64,000 nucleotides of DNA from CAJXMH01 sp964001305. GTDB lineage: Bacteria > Bacteroidota > Bacteroidia > Flavobacteriales_E > Vicingaceae. Position numbers and translations under genes: made by a program. Where the stretch lies: NCBI GenBank assembly GCA_964001305.1, contig CAXFAI010000036.1:193943-257942 (forward strand). The letters are read 5' to 3'. Within the stretch, counting starts at the first letter, position 1. Every line of letters begins with the position of its first letter. The notes beneath the pieces were generated by a model. It was not told where the DNA came from, did no database searches, and saw nothing but the letters and a program-made list of their open reading frames with translations. Positions 37,625 to 46,338 of this stretch are shown here, in pieces.

Positions 37625-37632
37625 TATATTTG
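37625..37632 (+). promoter_or_regulatory. Candidate -7 element of the inverted methyltransferase gene
   Basis: TATATTTG matches TAnnTTTG and ends 19 nt before the ATG at 37652. It lies inside the ORF extension that would start at TTG 37583, so ATG 37652 is the better start. Confidence 0.5.
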
Positions 37633-37651
37633 TAGGCTTTTAAGATTAGGC

Positions 37652-38344
37652 ATGAAGAGAAGCTTTGAGAATTACTACACCGAGAAAGACGCTAGCTATT
37701 ACAACAATGTTAGATTGGATTTACTTAAATTCTTGCCAAGCAATAGCAAACAAAAGGTATTAGAAGTAGGTGCTGGTGGAGGGCATACACTTCGCTATAT
37801 TAAAGAAAACAACCTTGCTTCTTATGCTTGCGGAGTTGAATTATTTGAGTTTAAAGACAGCAACCAAAATCATGCATCAATAGACCAATTTGTTATTGCA
37901 AACATCGAAAAGAAAGACTTAAAACTAGCACAAAGCGCTTTTGATGTTATTATTCTTGCCGATGTGTTAGAGCATTTAGAAGATCCTTGGGATGTGCTTA
38001 ACTACTTAGAGCGATTTTTAACCGATGGTGGTTATTTTTTAGTTAGTCTACCTAATATTAGAGAAGTTAATGCTTTACGGAAAATCGTATTTAAGGGAAG
38101 CTTTGCTTATACTGACCATGGGGTATTGGATAAAACACATTTGCGATTCTTTTGCAGAAAAAATATGATTGAATTATTGACGTCTCGCAATAGACAAATT
38201 CAAGAATCTTCTTCAAGTTTGAAAATGAGAGATGGTAATAGAAAACGGAAACTATTCAATCTTCTAACATTTAATTGCTTTGAAGAATTCTTAAGTGTTC
38301 AGTACTTTTTTAAAGTTAAACGCTTTAAAGAAGGGACGGCATAA
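37652..38344 (+). CDS. Class I SAM-dependent methyltransferase, inverted within the locus
   Basis: This 230-residue protein (start ATG 37652, chosen because a -7 box lies just upstream) has SAM motif I VLEVGAGGGHTLRYI and the acidic CGVELFE segment. The motif VIILADVLEHLEDPWDVLNYL is typical of UbiG/Methyltransf_23-like enzymes. It probably methylates a sugar or lipid-linked intermediate of the polysaccharide. It is the only plus-strand gene in the 16-kb minus-strand locus, and its 3' end overlaps the flippase gene by 46 bp tail to tail. Its separate promoter suggests independent expression. Confidence 0.8.
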   Translation: MKRSFENYYTEKDASYYNNVRLDLLKFLPSNSKQKVLEVGAGGGHTLRYIKENNLASYACGVELFEFKDSNQNHASIDQFVIANIEKKDLKLAQSAFDVIILADVLEHLEDPWDVLNYLERFLTDGGYFLVSLPNIREVNALRKIVFKGSFAYTDHGVLDKTHLRFFCRKNMIELLTSRNRQIQESSSSLKMRDGNRKRKLFNLLTFNCFEEFLSVQYFFKVKRFKEGTA

Positions 38345-39639
38345 GGGAGAAATTTTAGTCGTTTTTTACAGTAAAGGGCAGCAAGAAAATACAACATAAA
38401 AATAGAGCAAGACGTAGAGATTGCAGCACCAATAATATCCAGTTCTGGAATTAGAATTAAGTTTAAACCAATATTAGCAGCGGTAACAACTGTGGATATT
38501 CGCATTAACAACATATGACCTTCGGTCATATTAAGTAAGTGCAAAACAGAGCCAAAAAATGAATTGGCCACCATACCAATTACCAAAACAATCAGACTGG
38601 AATAGGCTATTACATATGCTGGTTCAAAAAACTCAATTATCCAATATCCGAAAATAACTAAAGCACTGCCTGCTAAAAAAGCGACAACAAAGGTGCCTTT
38701 GGCCGATTTTTGAGCAACTTCTTTTAAAGTGGTTAAGTTGTTTTGAATGAAAAGTTGTCTGAACTTAGGGGTAATGATACTATTTAATGCTTGCAATGGA
38801 ACGGATATAGCAGTTGCAAGCCTAGACACCAAGTGATAAGCTCCAATTTGAAAATCAGTGCAGAAGAATCCCAAAACCAAAATATCGGCCCAACGGCCTA
38901 TAAGGTCTAATGAGCTATTGAGATACATGGGTAATGAAACTTTTAAAATTTCACGATAAGAAACACCTTTCTTTGTCTTCACTTCTATGTTTGCCAGCAC
39001 TCTATAAAGCATAACAAAACTTAAAAAACACAATACGGCTAAGGCAAAAACAATAGAATAAAAAACAGCAATAAAATCATTAAAAAGCCAATAGCTTATC
39101 AAAATGGTAATAAGTGAAAACAACGGGTTCCCAATATTCTCCAGCAAAGTATGATGAACTATTTTTCGCAGTCCTTTAAATACAGCTGAATTCAAATCAA
39201 TTAAATTATAAGGTAAAAGAGCAAAGGCAAGTATCTGAATAAGAGAAGCCAAATAGCTTTTGCCATATAAGTCAGCAATAAATTGAGCAAAACCATATAA
39301 GAAAGCACTACTTAAGAGTCCTGTTATAAGTAAAATTATAAGTGACTTTTTATAATAAGCTTTTACATTTACGCCATGCTCGGAATCAGCTTCTGCAAAA
39401 GCTCTAACTACGGCGGGTTTTATTCCAAAGTTTGAGAGTAAACGAAAAACAAGAAAAATAGTAATTGAATGAGAATATTGACCATACAGATTTGGGCCAA
39501 ACAATTGCACGATAGAAAAAACTAAAAGGTAGGCCAGTACATTGCCTAACAGACGTAAAAAGAAATTACTGTTCGCTTTTGAAACTACTTCTTTTAAATC
39601 GGCATTTCGAATATACTTTTCAAGAATTGCAGCTATCAT
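38299..39639 (-). CDS. Polysaccharide flippase (Wzx-like, MOP superfamily)
   Basis: This 446-residue protein has about 12-14 predicted spans and belongs to the oligosaccharide flippase branch of the MOP superfamily. It moves undecaprenyl-linked repeat units to the periplasmic side. The N-terminal FFLRLLGNVLAYLLVFSIVQLFGPNLYGQYS region and the mid-protein SLPMYLNSSLDLIGRWADILVLGFF region resemble the paired Polysacc_synt segments. It is downstream of wzc by 9 nt. Its 3' end overlaps the convergent methyltransferase gene. Confidence 0.88.
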   Translation of the reverse strand: MIAAILEKYIRNADLKEVVSKANSNFFLRLLGNVLAYLLVFSIVQLFGPNLYGQYSHSITIFLVFRLLSNFGIKPAVVRAFAEADSEHGVNVKAYYKKSLIILLITGLLSSAFLYGFAQFIADLYGKSYLASLIQILAFALLPYNLIDLNSAVFKGLRKIVHHTLLENIGNPLFSLITILISYWLFNDFIAVFYSIVFALAVLCFLSFVMLYRVLANIEVKTKKGVSYREILKVSLPMYLNSSLDLIGRWADILVLGFFCTDFQIGAYHLVSRLATAISVPLQALNSIITPKFRQLFIQNNLTTLKEVAQKSAKGTFVVAFLAGSALVIFGYWIIEFFEPAYVIAYSSLIVLVIGMVANSFFGSVLHLLNMTEGHMLLMRISTVVTAANIGLNLILIPELDIIGAAISTSCSIFMLYFLAALYCKKRLKFLPYAVPSLKRLTLKKY

Positions 39640-39648
39640 GGCTCTTCC

Positions 39649-42012
39649 TTAGCGGAATAATCGGATTTTTTTAGCCGATGAACTTTTTTCTCCATAATAG
39701 CCTTGTGAGTACTTGGAGTAATAATAACCACCAGATTTATTAACCCCGTTTAAAACAAAATACATGTTTTTTAAATCGTGTTTTTGTCTTGCATTTTCTG
39801 CAGTTTCGAGAAAATTAGTTCGGGAATACTCAGACCTTACAACAAATAAATTCAAATCACTCTGTAGCATAACATAAATAGCATCAGAAACAATTCCTAT
39901 AGGAGGATTATCGATCAATACATAATCGTATCGTTTTTTAAGGTCATTTACGAACTGAACAAACAAATCAGATTGAATGAGTTCTAAAGGATTTGGAGGA
40001 ATTGGTCCGGACAAAATATAATCTAGGTTCTCGTATTTCGATTTTTTTATAATGTTATCTAAATTCGATTTACCTGATAAAAACAGACTAATTCCTTGAC
40101 TTAGATTATTGTCTTTAAAATAGTTTTGAATTTTGGGCTTTCTCATATCCAAATCTACCAACACAACTGATTTACCTAAGAGGGTTAAAGAAGCCGCTAA
40201 ATTGACCATTGTAAAAGACTTTCCTTCTTGACTGATTGTAGATGTAACAGCAATTAGTTGAGCATCTTTTGAGTCTGGAATAAAACGCATATTGGTTCGC
40301 AGAGACTTAACGGACTCTTTGAAAATGGTACGTTCTGAACCAAAAATCTCATCTAAACTGCCAAATTCTTTAGAGTCGCTAACCCCTATCGTACCAAGTA
40401 TTGGAATTTCAGGATACGCATTTAAATCTTCTTTATCGTAGACTTTGTTATCAAAAAAGATAAGGAGCAATACGAAAGCAAAGCCAAACACTAAAGAAAT
40501 TAACAAACTGATAACAAAAAGCTTGTTTTTAGATAATGAAACTGATTCTTCTGGAATGGTTGGCAAATCAATAATTCTTGTATTTGGCACAATTGAAGCA
40601 TTGGCAATTGAAGCTTCAATCTTTTTTTCCATTAAAAATGAGATCACTTTTTGATTTACTTCAAAATTTCGAATCAGTTTAAAGTAATCACTTTGGTTCT
40701 GAGGAAAGATATTATACCTTCTATTTAAAATTTCAATTTTTGAGTCAATGTACTCTAACTCTTGCTGAATTCCAGATTTGGCTAACTGAATGTTTTCACG
40801 AATTAAGTTAATCGTTTCAGCTAATTGATTATCAATTTCTTTCGACCTTTTACTATCTGGAGTAAAATTAATTCCCAAAGTAGCTTTTCTAATTTTCAAC
40901 TCATTAAACAATGAAATAAGTTGGTTTAAGGTGGGATCTATATTCCCTTCAGAATTAATACTTACTTCACTGATTTTTTGACCTTTATTAAGTTCTTCCT
41001 CAATTATTTTCAGATTAATTAAACGCAAGTCCAATAAACGTTTTGAGGCTTCTAATTCTATGAGTTTTTCTGTTTCCAATTTTTCAACAGACTCAAAGTC
41101 AATTATCTTCTTTTCCTGTTTAAACTTTGTTAATTCACTTTCTACTTCACTCATATCTGTAGAAAGTTGCTTTAATGACTCATCAATGAACTTTAAGGTA
41201 TTCCCTGCTGCTTCTGCTTTTTCTTCATAGCCTTTCTCTGTGTAAGCAATTGCTAAGGCTTCAACAAAATCTTTGCTCAATAAGGGATTAGAAGAAAGAA
41301 AAGAAATATTCAAAATAGTGACCTTTTCATCAGCTTGTGAAACGCTCAAACTCTTTGCAAATTCTTGCGCCATCTTTTTTCTGTCAACTACTTGAATAAT
41401 ATAACTTCCTTCAAATTCAATTGGCTTTCGAATCTTCTCTAAATTGGGGACTACAAAATAGCTGTTTCCCTGAAATTCAAAAACTTCATTAAAAGTTGAC
41501 TCTATATTTTTTTCAACTTCCTCGTTTTCGTCGGTTATATGTAAGCTAAAATGAGTGGAATCCGTGAATTTTAACTCAATATTTATGGGCTCTAGCTCTT
41601 GTTTGGTATTGTTTAGCACATTTAAAGTTACTGGCGACCTTTTATATAATTCAAAAGAGTCAAACCTTCCTTTTTTATAATACCTAACATCTAATGATAA
41701 GCGATCCAACGCACGTTCAATCATGCTTCTTGATGAAACAATTTTAGCCTCTGTTAATACTTTATTATACTGGCTAAAACTTTCGGTAAAAAGTTCAATT
41801 GATAAGAATTCTGACATATCAGTAGAGCTTTCCTCTACTTTAATTGAAGCATTTGCTCTAAAATACTGAGTTTTATACTTGGACACTAAAAACCCAATCA
41901 AAATTCCAATTATTAGAAAGCTCAAAAGGTAATGCCAATGCTGGCCAATCTTTTTTAGAAAGCCCGAAATCTCAATCTTATCGTTTAGTGCATTTTGTGT
42001 TTCGTTATTCAT
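39649..42012 (-). CDS. Wzc-like polysaccharide co-polymerase with tyrosine autokinase domain
   Basis: This 787-residue inner-membrane protein controls capsule or EPS polymerisation and export by cyclic autophosphorylation. An N-terminal Wzz domain with TM1 at about 28-48 is followed by a long periplasmic coiled coil (about 255-450) and TM2 at about 500-525. The cytosolic BY-kinase domain has Walker A STISQEGKS (K598), Walker A' VVLVDLDMRKP and Walker B YVLIDNPP. The tail is tyrosine-rich (GGYYYSKYSQGYYGEKS), the usual phosphorylation cluster. Q replaces the more common G in the P-loop GEGKS. It abuts the Wza-like gene end to end. Confidence 0.93.
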   Translation of the reverse strand: MNNETQNALNDKIEISGFLKKIGQHWHYLLSFLIIGILIGFLVSKYKTQYFRANASIKVEESSTDMSEFLSIELFTESFSQYNKVLTEAKIVSSRSMIERALDRLSLDVRYYKKGRFDSFELYKRSPVTLNVLNNTKQELEPINIELKFTDSTHFSLHITDENEEVEKNIESTFNEVFEFQGNSYFVVPNLEKIRKPIEFEGSYIIQVVDRKKMAQEFAKSLSVSQADEKVTILNISFLSSNPLLSKDFVEALAIAYTEKGYEEKAEAAGNTLKFIDESLKQLSTDMSEVESELTKFKQEKKIIDFESVEKLETEKLIELEASKRLLDLRLINLKIIEEELNKGQKISEVSINSEGNIDPTLNQLISLFNELKIRKATLGINFTPDSKRSKEIDNQLAETINLIRENIQLAKSGIQQELEYIDSKIEILNRRYNIFPQNQSDYFKLIRNFEVNQKVISFLMEKKIEASIANASIVPNTRIIDLPTIPEESVSLSKNKLFVISLLISLVFGFAFVLLLIFFDNKVYDKEDLNAYPEIPILGTIGVSDSKEFGSLDEIFGSERTIFKESVKSLRTNMRFIPDSKDAQLIAVTSTISQEGKSFTMVNLAASLTLLGKSVVLVDLDMRKPKIQNYFKDNNLSQGISLFLSGKSNLDNIIKKSKYENLDYILSGPIPPNPLELIQSDLFVQFVNDLKKRYDYVLIDNPPIGIVSDAIYVMLQSDLNLFVVRSEYSRTNFLETAENARQKHDLKNMYFVLNGVNKSGGYYYSKYSQGYYGEKSSSAKKIRLFR

Positions 42013-42789
42013 TTACTGACTTCTAATGATTACAATAAAAAGAGCAGCAGCAGAAGATACTATTGAGGTCAAAAACAAATAAGGACGAACCGTATTATCA
42101 AACTGCTTTACTTTTCTTGGCTCAACATAAATTATATCTTGGTCTTTTAAGGTTAGCTTTGGATGATTCAGTGAGTTAATTGAAGTAATATCAATCACTA
42201 TAATTTCTTGTGCTTCTCCTTTACCTCTTATAATTTTTACGTTTTTAAAAATCCCATAGCTAGTAAACCCTCCTGCTAAGCCCAAGCCGTCTATAAGATT
42301 CATCCCTTCTCTAAACTGATATTTTCCAGGTTTTTCAACCTCCCCCAACACATTAACAGTTAGACTCACAAATTCAACATCAATAATTGGATCTATAATA
42401 TGTTTACTATACTCTTTCTCAAGCTTACTGATTACTTCGCCCTTCTTCAGTCCAAAAACGTTTACTTTTCCAACAATTGGCAAGGTTAACAAACTATCAT
42501 GAACCGTAAATTTAGCATCCTCTCGAGTGGTCGTTAACTTATCGTAAGCCGTCTTATCTCCTTGTTCATTCAGCAAACGAACTTCTATAACATCACCATT
42601 CTTACACTCATGGTCCATGCTATAATTTTGTTCATTTAACACTATAATAGGTTGCTCTTTAGAAGTTTCAATTTCTTTGTCTGTTTTAAAAAGAATTTTT
42701 CTCTTTTTATACGAACAACCCTCCGTTAATAACACCGTAAAAAAGGCCAGTAAAATGAATTGAAAAGTGTACTTTTTCTTAAACCACAT
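42013..42789 (-). CDS. Polysaccharide export lipoprotein (Wza/SLBB family)
   Basis: This 258-residue protein has a lipobox LTEGC (about residues 21-25). The Poly_export domain has NGDVIEVRLLNE (about 62-73) and SLBB-like segments (LTVNVLGEVEKPGKYQFREG). A C-terminal hydrophobic stretch (FLTSIVSSAAALFIVII) fits a short Bacteroidota-type Wza that lacks the long barrel helix of E. coli Wza. It forms or gates the export channel for the polymer in partnership with the Wzc protein encoded immediately downstream (adjacent nucleotides). A role for the C-terminal helix in the inner or outer membrane is not decided by sequence. Confidence 0.9.
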   Translation of the reverse strand: MWFKKKYTFQFILLAFFTVLLTEGCSYKKRKILFKTDKEIETSKEQPIIVLNEQNYSMDHECKNGDVIEVRLLNEQGDKTAYDKLTTTREDAKFTVHDSLLTLPIVGKVNVFGLKKGEVISKLEKEYSKHIIDPIIDVEFVSLTVNVLGEVEKPGKYQFREGMNLIDGLGLAGGFTSYGIFKNVKIIRGKGEAQEIIVIDITSINSLNHPKLTLKDQDIIYVEPRKVKQFDNTVRPYLFLTSIVSSAAALFIVIIRSQ

Positions 42790-42798
42790 AAAAAGGAC

Positions 42799-43899
42799 TT
42801 AAAGCTCTGTAAATAAATTATAATACTGAGAAGCAATAGACTCCCAAGTATAATGTTCTTTTGCGTAAGATTTATGAAACGAAATTAATTCATTGTCAAA
42901 GGTATTCTTTTGTAGCAACTTTATCAGTGAATCCTCATCTTTAAAAAAGTTTCCTCTACCTCCCATTGTATTTCGATTGAAAGACACATCAAAACATAAA
43001 ATAGGCAAACCTAAATACATGGCTTCTACTAATGAAGGATTCGTTCCTCCAGCTGAATGTCCGTGTATGTATATTTCACAATTACTTCTTAAGGAATCAA
43101 GACTAGACTGGTTATAAATTGGGTGAATTAAATTTATAGTTGGCTCTTGATGAAATTCTCTCCAAATTTCTATCCCGTAGTTACTATCGTACCAATTTCC
43201 TACCAATACAAGCTCTTTTTTTAAAGCCCGAAAAGCCTTAAGAATCGTTTTAATATTATTCTCAGGTACTATTCTGCAAACTGAAAAAGCATAAGGGACA
43301 TTTTGTTTAATTTCTAACCGCTTAAGAAGATTTACGTCCTTTGGTTCATAAACAGCATGATCACCTCCATAGGCAATCATAGAAGTTTTTTTCTTGATCT
43401 TTTTAGGCAAATAATCTAAAATGGCTTGATTATCTGCAATAACCCGATTTGAAATTAATATACCTAGTTTTTCAGAAGATCGTAAATAGAGTTTTGCAAA
43501 CCATTTCCATTTCTCTCTTTTCCATTCCATTCCATCAATGTGGACAATAATTTTTGGTTTTGCTTTTCTTAGCTTTAACAATGGCATTGAAATCATTCCT
43601 GCGACACCAAGAATTAGAAGAATATCATGTTCATTATATGCCTTTCTTATACTTATAATATCATAAGGAACACTTTGTATCCCATTGGCGCTCAAGCCAA
43701 TATACTCTAGCTTGGCGCCTTTATACTCTTTAAGCTTTTTAGAGTATTGTAATCCACTACAAAAAACAGTGATGTCTAACTGCTCACTCAAGTGCGTAAC
43801 TAACTTATCTGCTAGGGTTTCAAACCCGCCGTAGTTTGCCGGCACACCAACTGAACCTAAAATAGCAAGTTTCAACTTTTTAGCCATTGCTATTTTCAA
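42799..43899 (-). CDS. GT4-type glycosyltransferase with DUF1972 N-terminus
   Basis: This 366-residue GT-B enzyme has the DUF1972 hallmark GSVGVPANYGGFETLADKL (about residues 15-33), found in rhamnosyl- and related EPS transferases. The C-terminal half has the nucleotide-sugar domain pattern VCRIVPENNIKTILKAF and the HGHSAGGTNPSLVEAMYLG motif with the family's catalytic-type EX7E-like glutamate. It overlaps the upstream methyltransferase gene by 20 nt, implying translational coupling. ATG codons at 43899 and 43887 are both possible starts. Confidence 0.9.
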   Translation of the reverse strand: MKIAMAKKLKLAILGSVGVPANYGGFETLADKLVTHLSEQLDITVFCSGLQYSKKLKEYKGAKLEYIGLSANGIQSVPYDIISIRKAYNEHDILLILGVAGMISMPLLKLRKAKPKIIVHIDGMEWKREKWKWFAKLYLRSSEKLGILISNRVIADNQAILDYLPKKIKKKTSMIAYGGDHAVYEPKDVNLLKRLEIKQNVPYAFSVCRIVPENNIKTILKAFRALKKELVLVGNWYDSNYGIEIWREFHQEPTINLIHPIYNQSSLDSLRSNCEIYIHGHSAGGTNPSLVEAMYLGLPILCFDVSFNRNTMGGRGNFFKDEDSLIKLLQKNTFDNELISFHKSYAKEHYTWESIASQYYNLFTEL

Positions 43900-44791
43900 T
43901 TTTTAACCAAATACTTCCTCCCCTACTCTTTTTCAGTAAAGGACATTTATCTAATTCATTGGTGTGAACTTGGGCTATATAATCTGTAAAATATAAAATG
44001 CTCAACTTGTGATTGTTGACGAGCAAAGCATGTAAAAAGTATAATTCATTCCAGTTTCTTCCATGCATGGCCCATTCTTTAGGATATTCAAAGGGGTAAA
44101 AAATATCATGAATATGAATCACAACTCCTTTTTTCAAGCGAGGTAACACTTGAAAAAATAGATAATATAAATCACTCCCTGTTTTCAACACATGTGAGCT
44201 ATCTATAAACAAAATATCTCCAGCCTCGAGCTTTTCAAACTCTTGCACTTCTACCTGTTGCACTTTCTTTTCAAGAATTCGATGCTTGGTTGAATCTCCA
44301 GCTGCTAAAAGTCCTTTTAATCGTTTTGGATAAGGCTCGATAAAAGTGAACTCAATTTCATTATTAAAATAATGCTGATTACAATCTAGCATTAAGGCAG
44401 AAGAATATCCAGCACCTACTTCAATAATTCGTTTCGGTTGATATTTATTCAAGAAACCATGAAGTACAATACCGTCTGAGAATGAATACTGCGGATTATC
44501 CAAGAAATATCGAAATCCCTCTTGCTTAGTTTCCTTAAATGGCATTGAAGCAGCACTTTCTACTATGAATTGATGATGTTGCAATTGCACTTCTTCATTC
44601 AAGTTCACACCCAAAATTTGAGTAGGGAGTTTTTCAGGCCAAAGCATTAGCTCTTGGTCTTTCACTTCATCCGTATTCGTTATAGGGCTATAAAAATGTC
44701 CATTCGGAAAGTTCGGATAATGTCGATATGCTTTAAAAAAATCAACGATTCTTTTCAATATTGGTGTAGTTCTAACTACGGCTTTCCTCAT
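43880..44791 (-). CDS. Class I SAM-dependent methyltransferase (Methyltransf_24-like)
   Basis: This 303-residue protein has an N-terminal about 110-residue extension, then SAM motif I RIIEVGAGYSSALMLD (about 120-135). The acidic strand TFIEPYPKRLKGLL, ILFIDSSHVLKTGSD (about 194-208) and VVIHIHDIFYPFEYP, a metal-binding-like loop, follow. The pattern resembles sugar O-methyltransferases of polysaccharide loci. The substrate is not identifiable. A weak -7-like box (TAATTTCG, minus strand) lies in the 41-nt gap after the GH20-like gene. Confidence 0.8.
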   Translation of the reverse strand: MRKAVVRTTPILKRIVDFFKAYRHYPNFPNGHFYSPITNTDEVKDQELMLWPEKLPTQILGVNLNEEVQLQHHQFIVESAASMPFKETKQEGFRYFLDNPQYSFSDGIVLHGFLNKYQPKRIIEVGAGYSSALMLDCNQHYFNNEIEFTFIEPYPKRLKGLLAAGDSTKHRILEKKVQQVEVQEFEKLEAGDILFIDSSHVLKTGSDLYYLFFQVLPRLKKGVVIHIHDIFYPFEYPKEWAMHGRNWNELYFLHALLVNNHKLSILYFTDYIAQVHTNELDKCPLLKKSRGGSIWLKIENSNG

Positions 44792-44832
44792 AGTGAATTG
44801 GTTAGTTTACTAAGTTGCGAAATTAAGATATC

Positions 44833-46335
44833 TCAGTAAGTTGAAGCATTCCAAAAAATATTGGCTGATTCTTGCATGATTTTGTAAAATCCTCGATAAG
44901 AATCATGCTTCTTATACACAGAGCCATTAAGCAATTCATGCCAAGTTGTGGCAATCATTCCTTCTAAGTTCTCATTAGATTGTTCCGATACAAATCGAGC
45001 ATATTCAACATTAAAATAATCCCATTTATAAGTAGCACAAAAGACTTTATGTCCTTTTTCAAGAAAACGTTTTGTGGGTTCAAATTGAATTGGTCCCTTT
45101 TTTATACGCCACTTATAATCAAGATAATGCCAATCAGTTATAGTTATAGTTGTAGGAATGCTATCTATTATACCACGGTAACTATCTGGTGCGTTAACTC
45201 CTGTGGGATGCGTATTTGGAAAATCTTGTTGATGAAGCAGCATGTCTCCCCACATTTGAGTTTCTATATTTTTTTTGCTTAAATAATTATGCAATCTTCT
45301 CACGCTTAAAAGAAATAGCTTAGGGGGAAGAATTGGACCATACTCTTCAACATGTTCTTTCTTAAACCCCAATACCTCATCATGCCCAATATGAATGGCA
45401 TGAGGATCAATTAAAGAATCAACTTCATCAATTAAATCATACAAGATTGTATAGACTTTCCCATTTTGAGGGTTAAGGGTTTGATAATTATAAAACAAAG
45501 TTGAATCCACTTTATATTGAAGCAGCTCAGCATTTTGATGAGACAATAAATTCAAATGGGGCACGACTTCTAAGTGTAACGATCGAGCATAATTAACAAG
45601 CCTTTTGAAGTCAGATGGCATCATGGCTGTTTTTCTAGGATGCTTCCCCAATGCCTTAAATTTCACACTATTGGTAATACTTAACAAAAGACCGTTATAC
45701 CGTTGTCTCCAAGCACTTTCAATTGCCAATGCCACAAGCTTTGGGTCCATATCCTTTAGGTTGATTTGCAGTACCCGTTTTTTTACATCAGGCCAATCAA
45801 TAATCTGAATCGTTCGAACAGAATCCTGTTCCAGTAAGCACAATAAACTCGCTAAGCCATAAGTTGCACCTTCTTCAGTGGTGCTTTTTACGCTTATCTT
45901 ATTCTTTTCTAGTGAAAGTATGTATAGTGCTTGTTTCTGAAAATCTTTCAGCCCAGTTTTAAACTGGTCTGCTTCTTTCATAGTTATCTTTTCAAACTCA
46001 ATATTTAAGCTTTTCGCATTTGGATCTAATCTATTCAATTCACTTAATCGCTTATTTACGTAAACGAGCGGATACTCTAAACTTTTTGACCATGGGCCCG
46101 ATTGAATAATTAAAGTTGAAAACTTAGAAAGGTATTGATTACCTTCTTGTTTTATTTTCACTTGAGGACAAGCCGTTAAATCTTCAGTATAATTTACACC
46201 CCTGTAATTTTCATTCATAGAAAACCCATCTGGCCTTGAAACGGCTCTTTGTGCCGAGCAATTTGAAAAGCTTAAAGAAATCAATAAAAGCAAAGCGATA
46301 AAAACAGGCCTGTTAATCGTAATAGGTAATTTCAT
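44833..46335 (-). CDS. Glycoside hydrolase family 20-like lipoprotein
   Basis: This 500-residue protein has a lipoprotein signal (SFSNC, about residues 23-27). An N-terminal GH20b-like alpha/beta domain (about 55-185) precedes a TIM-barrel domain starting at DWPDVKKRVLQINLKDM. The catalytic-type acid pair D319-E320 sits in HIGHDEV, where canonical beta-N-acetylhexosaminidases have H-x-GGDE; one glycine is replaced by histidine. MPSDFKRLVNYARSLHLEVVPHLN matches the family. It probably trims or edits a hexosamine-containing glycan outside the cytosol. Its location inside the biosynthetic operon, 3 nt after a glycosyltransferase gene, suggests action on the polymer itself (inference). Confidence 0.75.
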   Translation of the reverse strand: MKLPITINRPVFIALLLLISLSFSNCSAQRAVSRPDGFSMNENYRGVNYTEDLTACPQVKIKQEGNQYLSKFSTLIIQSGPWSKSLEYPLVYVNKRLSELNRLDPNAKSLNIEFEKITMKEADQFKTGLKDFQKQALYILSLEKNKISVKSTTEEGATYGLASLLCLLEQDSVRTIQIIDWPDVKKRVLQINLKDMDPKLVALAIESAWRQRYNGLLLSITNSVKFKALGKHPRKTAMMPSDFKRLVNYARSLHLEVVPHLNLLSHQNAELLQYKVDSTLFYNYQTLNPQNGKVYTILYDLIDEVDSLIDPHAIHIGHDEVLGFKKEHVEEYGPILPPKLFLLSVRRLHNYLSKKNIETQMWGDMLLHQQDFPNTHPTGVNAPDSYRGIIDSIPTTITITDWHYLDYKWRIKKGPIQFEPTKRFLEKGHKVFCATYKWDYFNVEYARFVSEQSNENLEGMIATTWHELLNGSVYKKHDSYRGFYKIMQESANIFWNASTY

Positions 46336-46338
46336 TAT

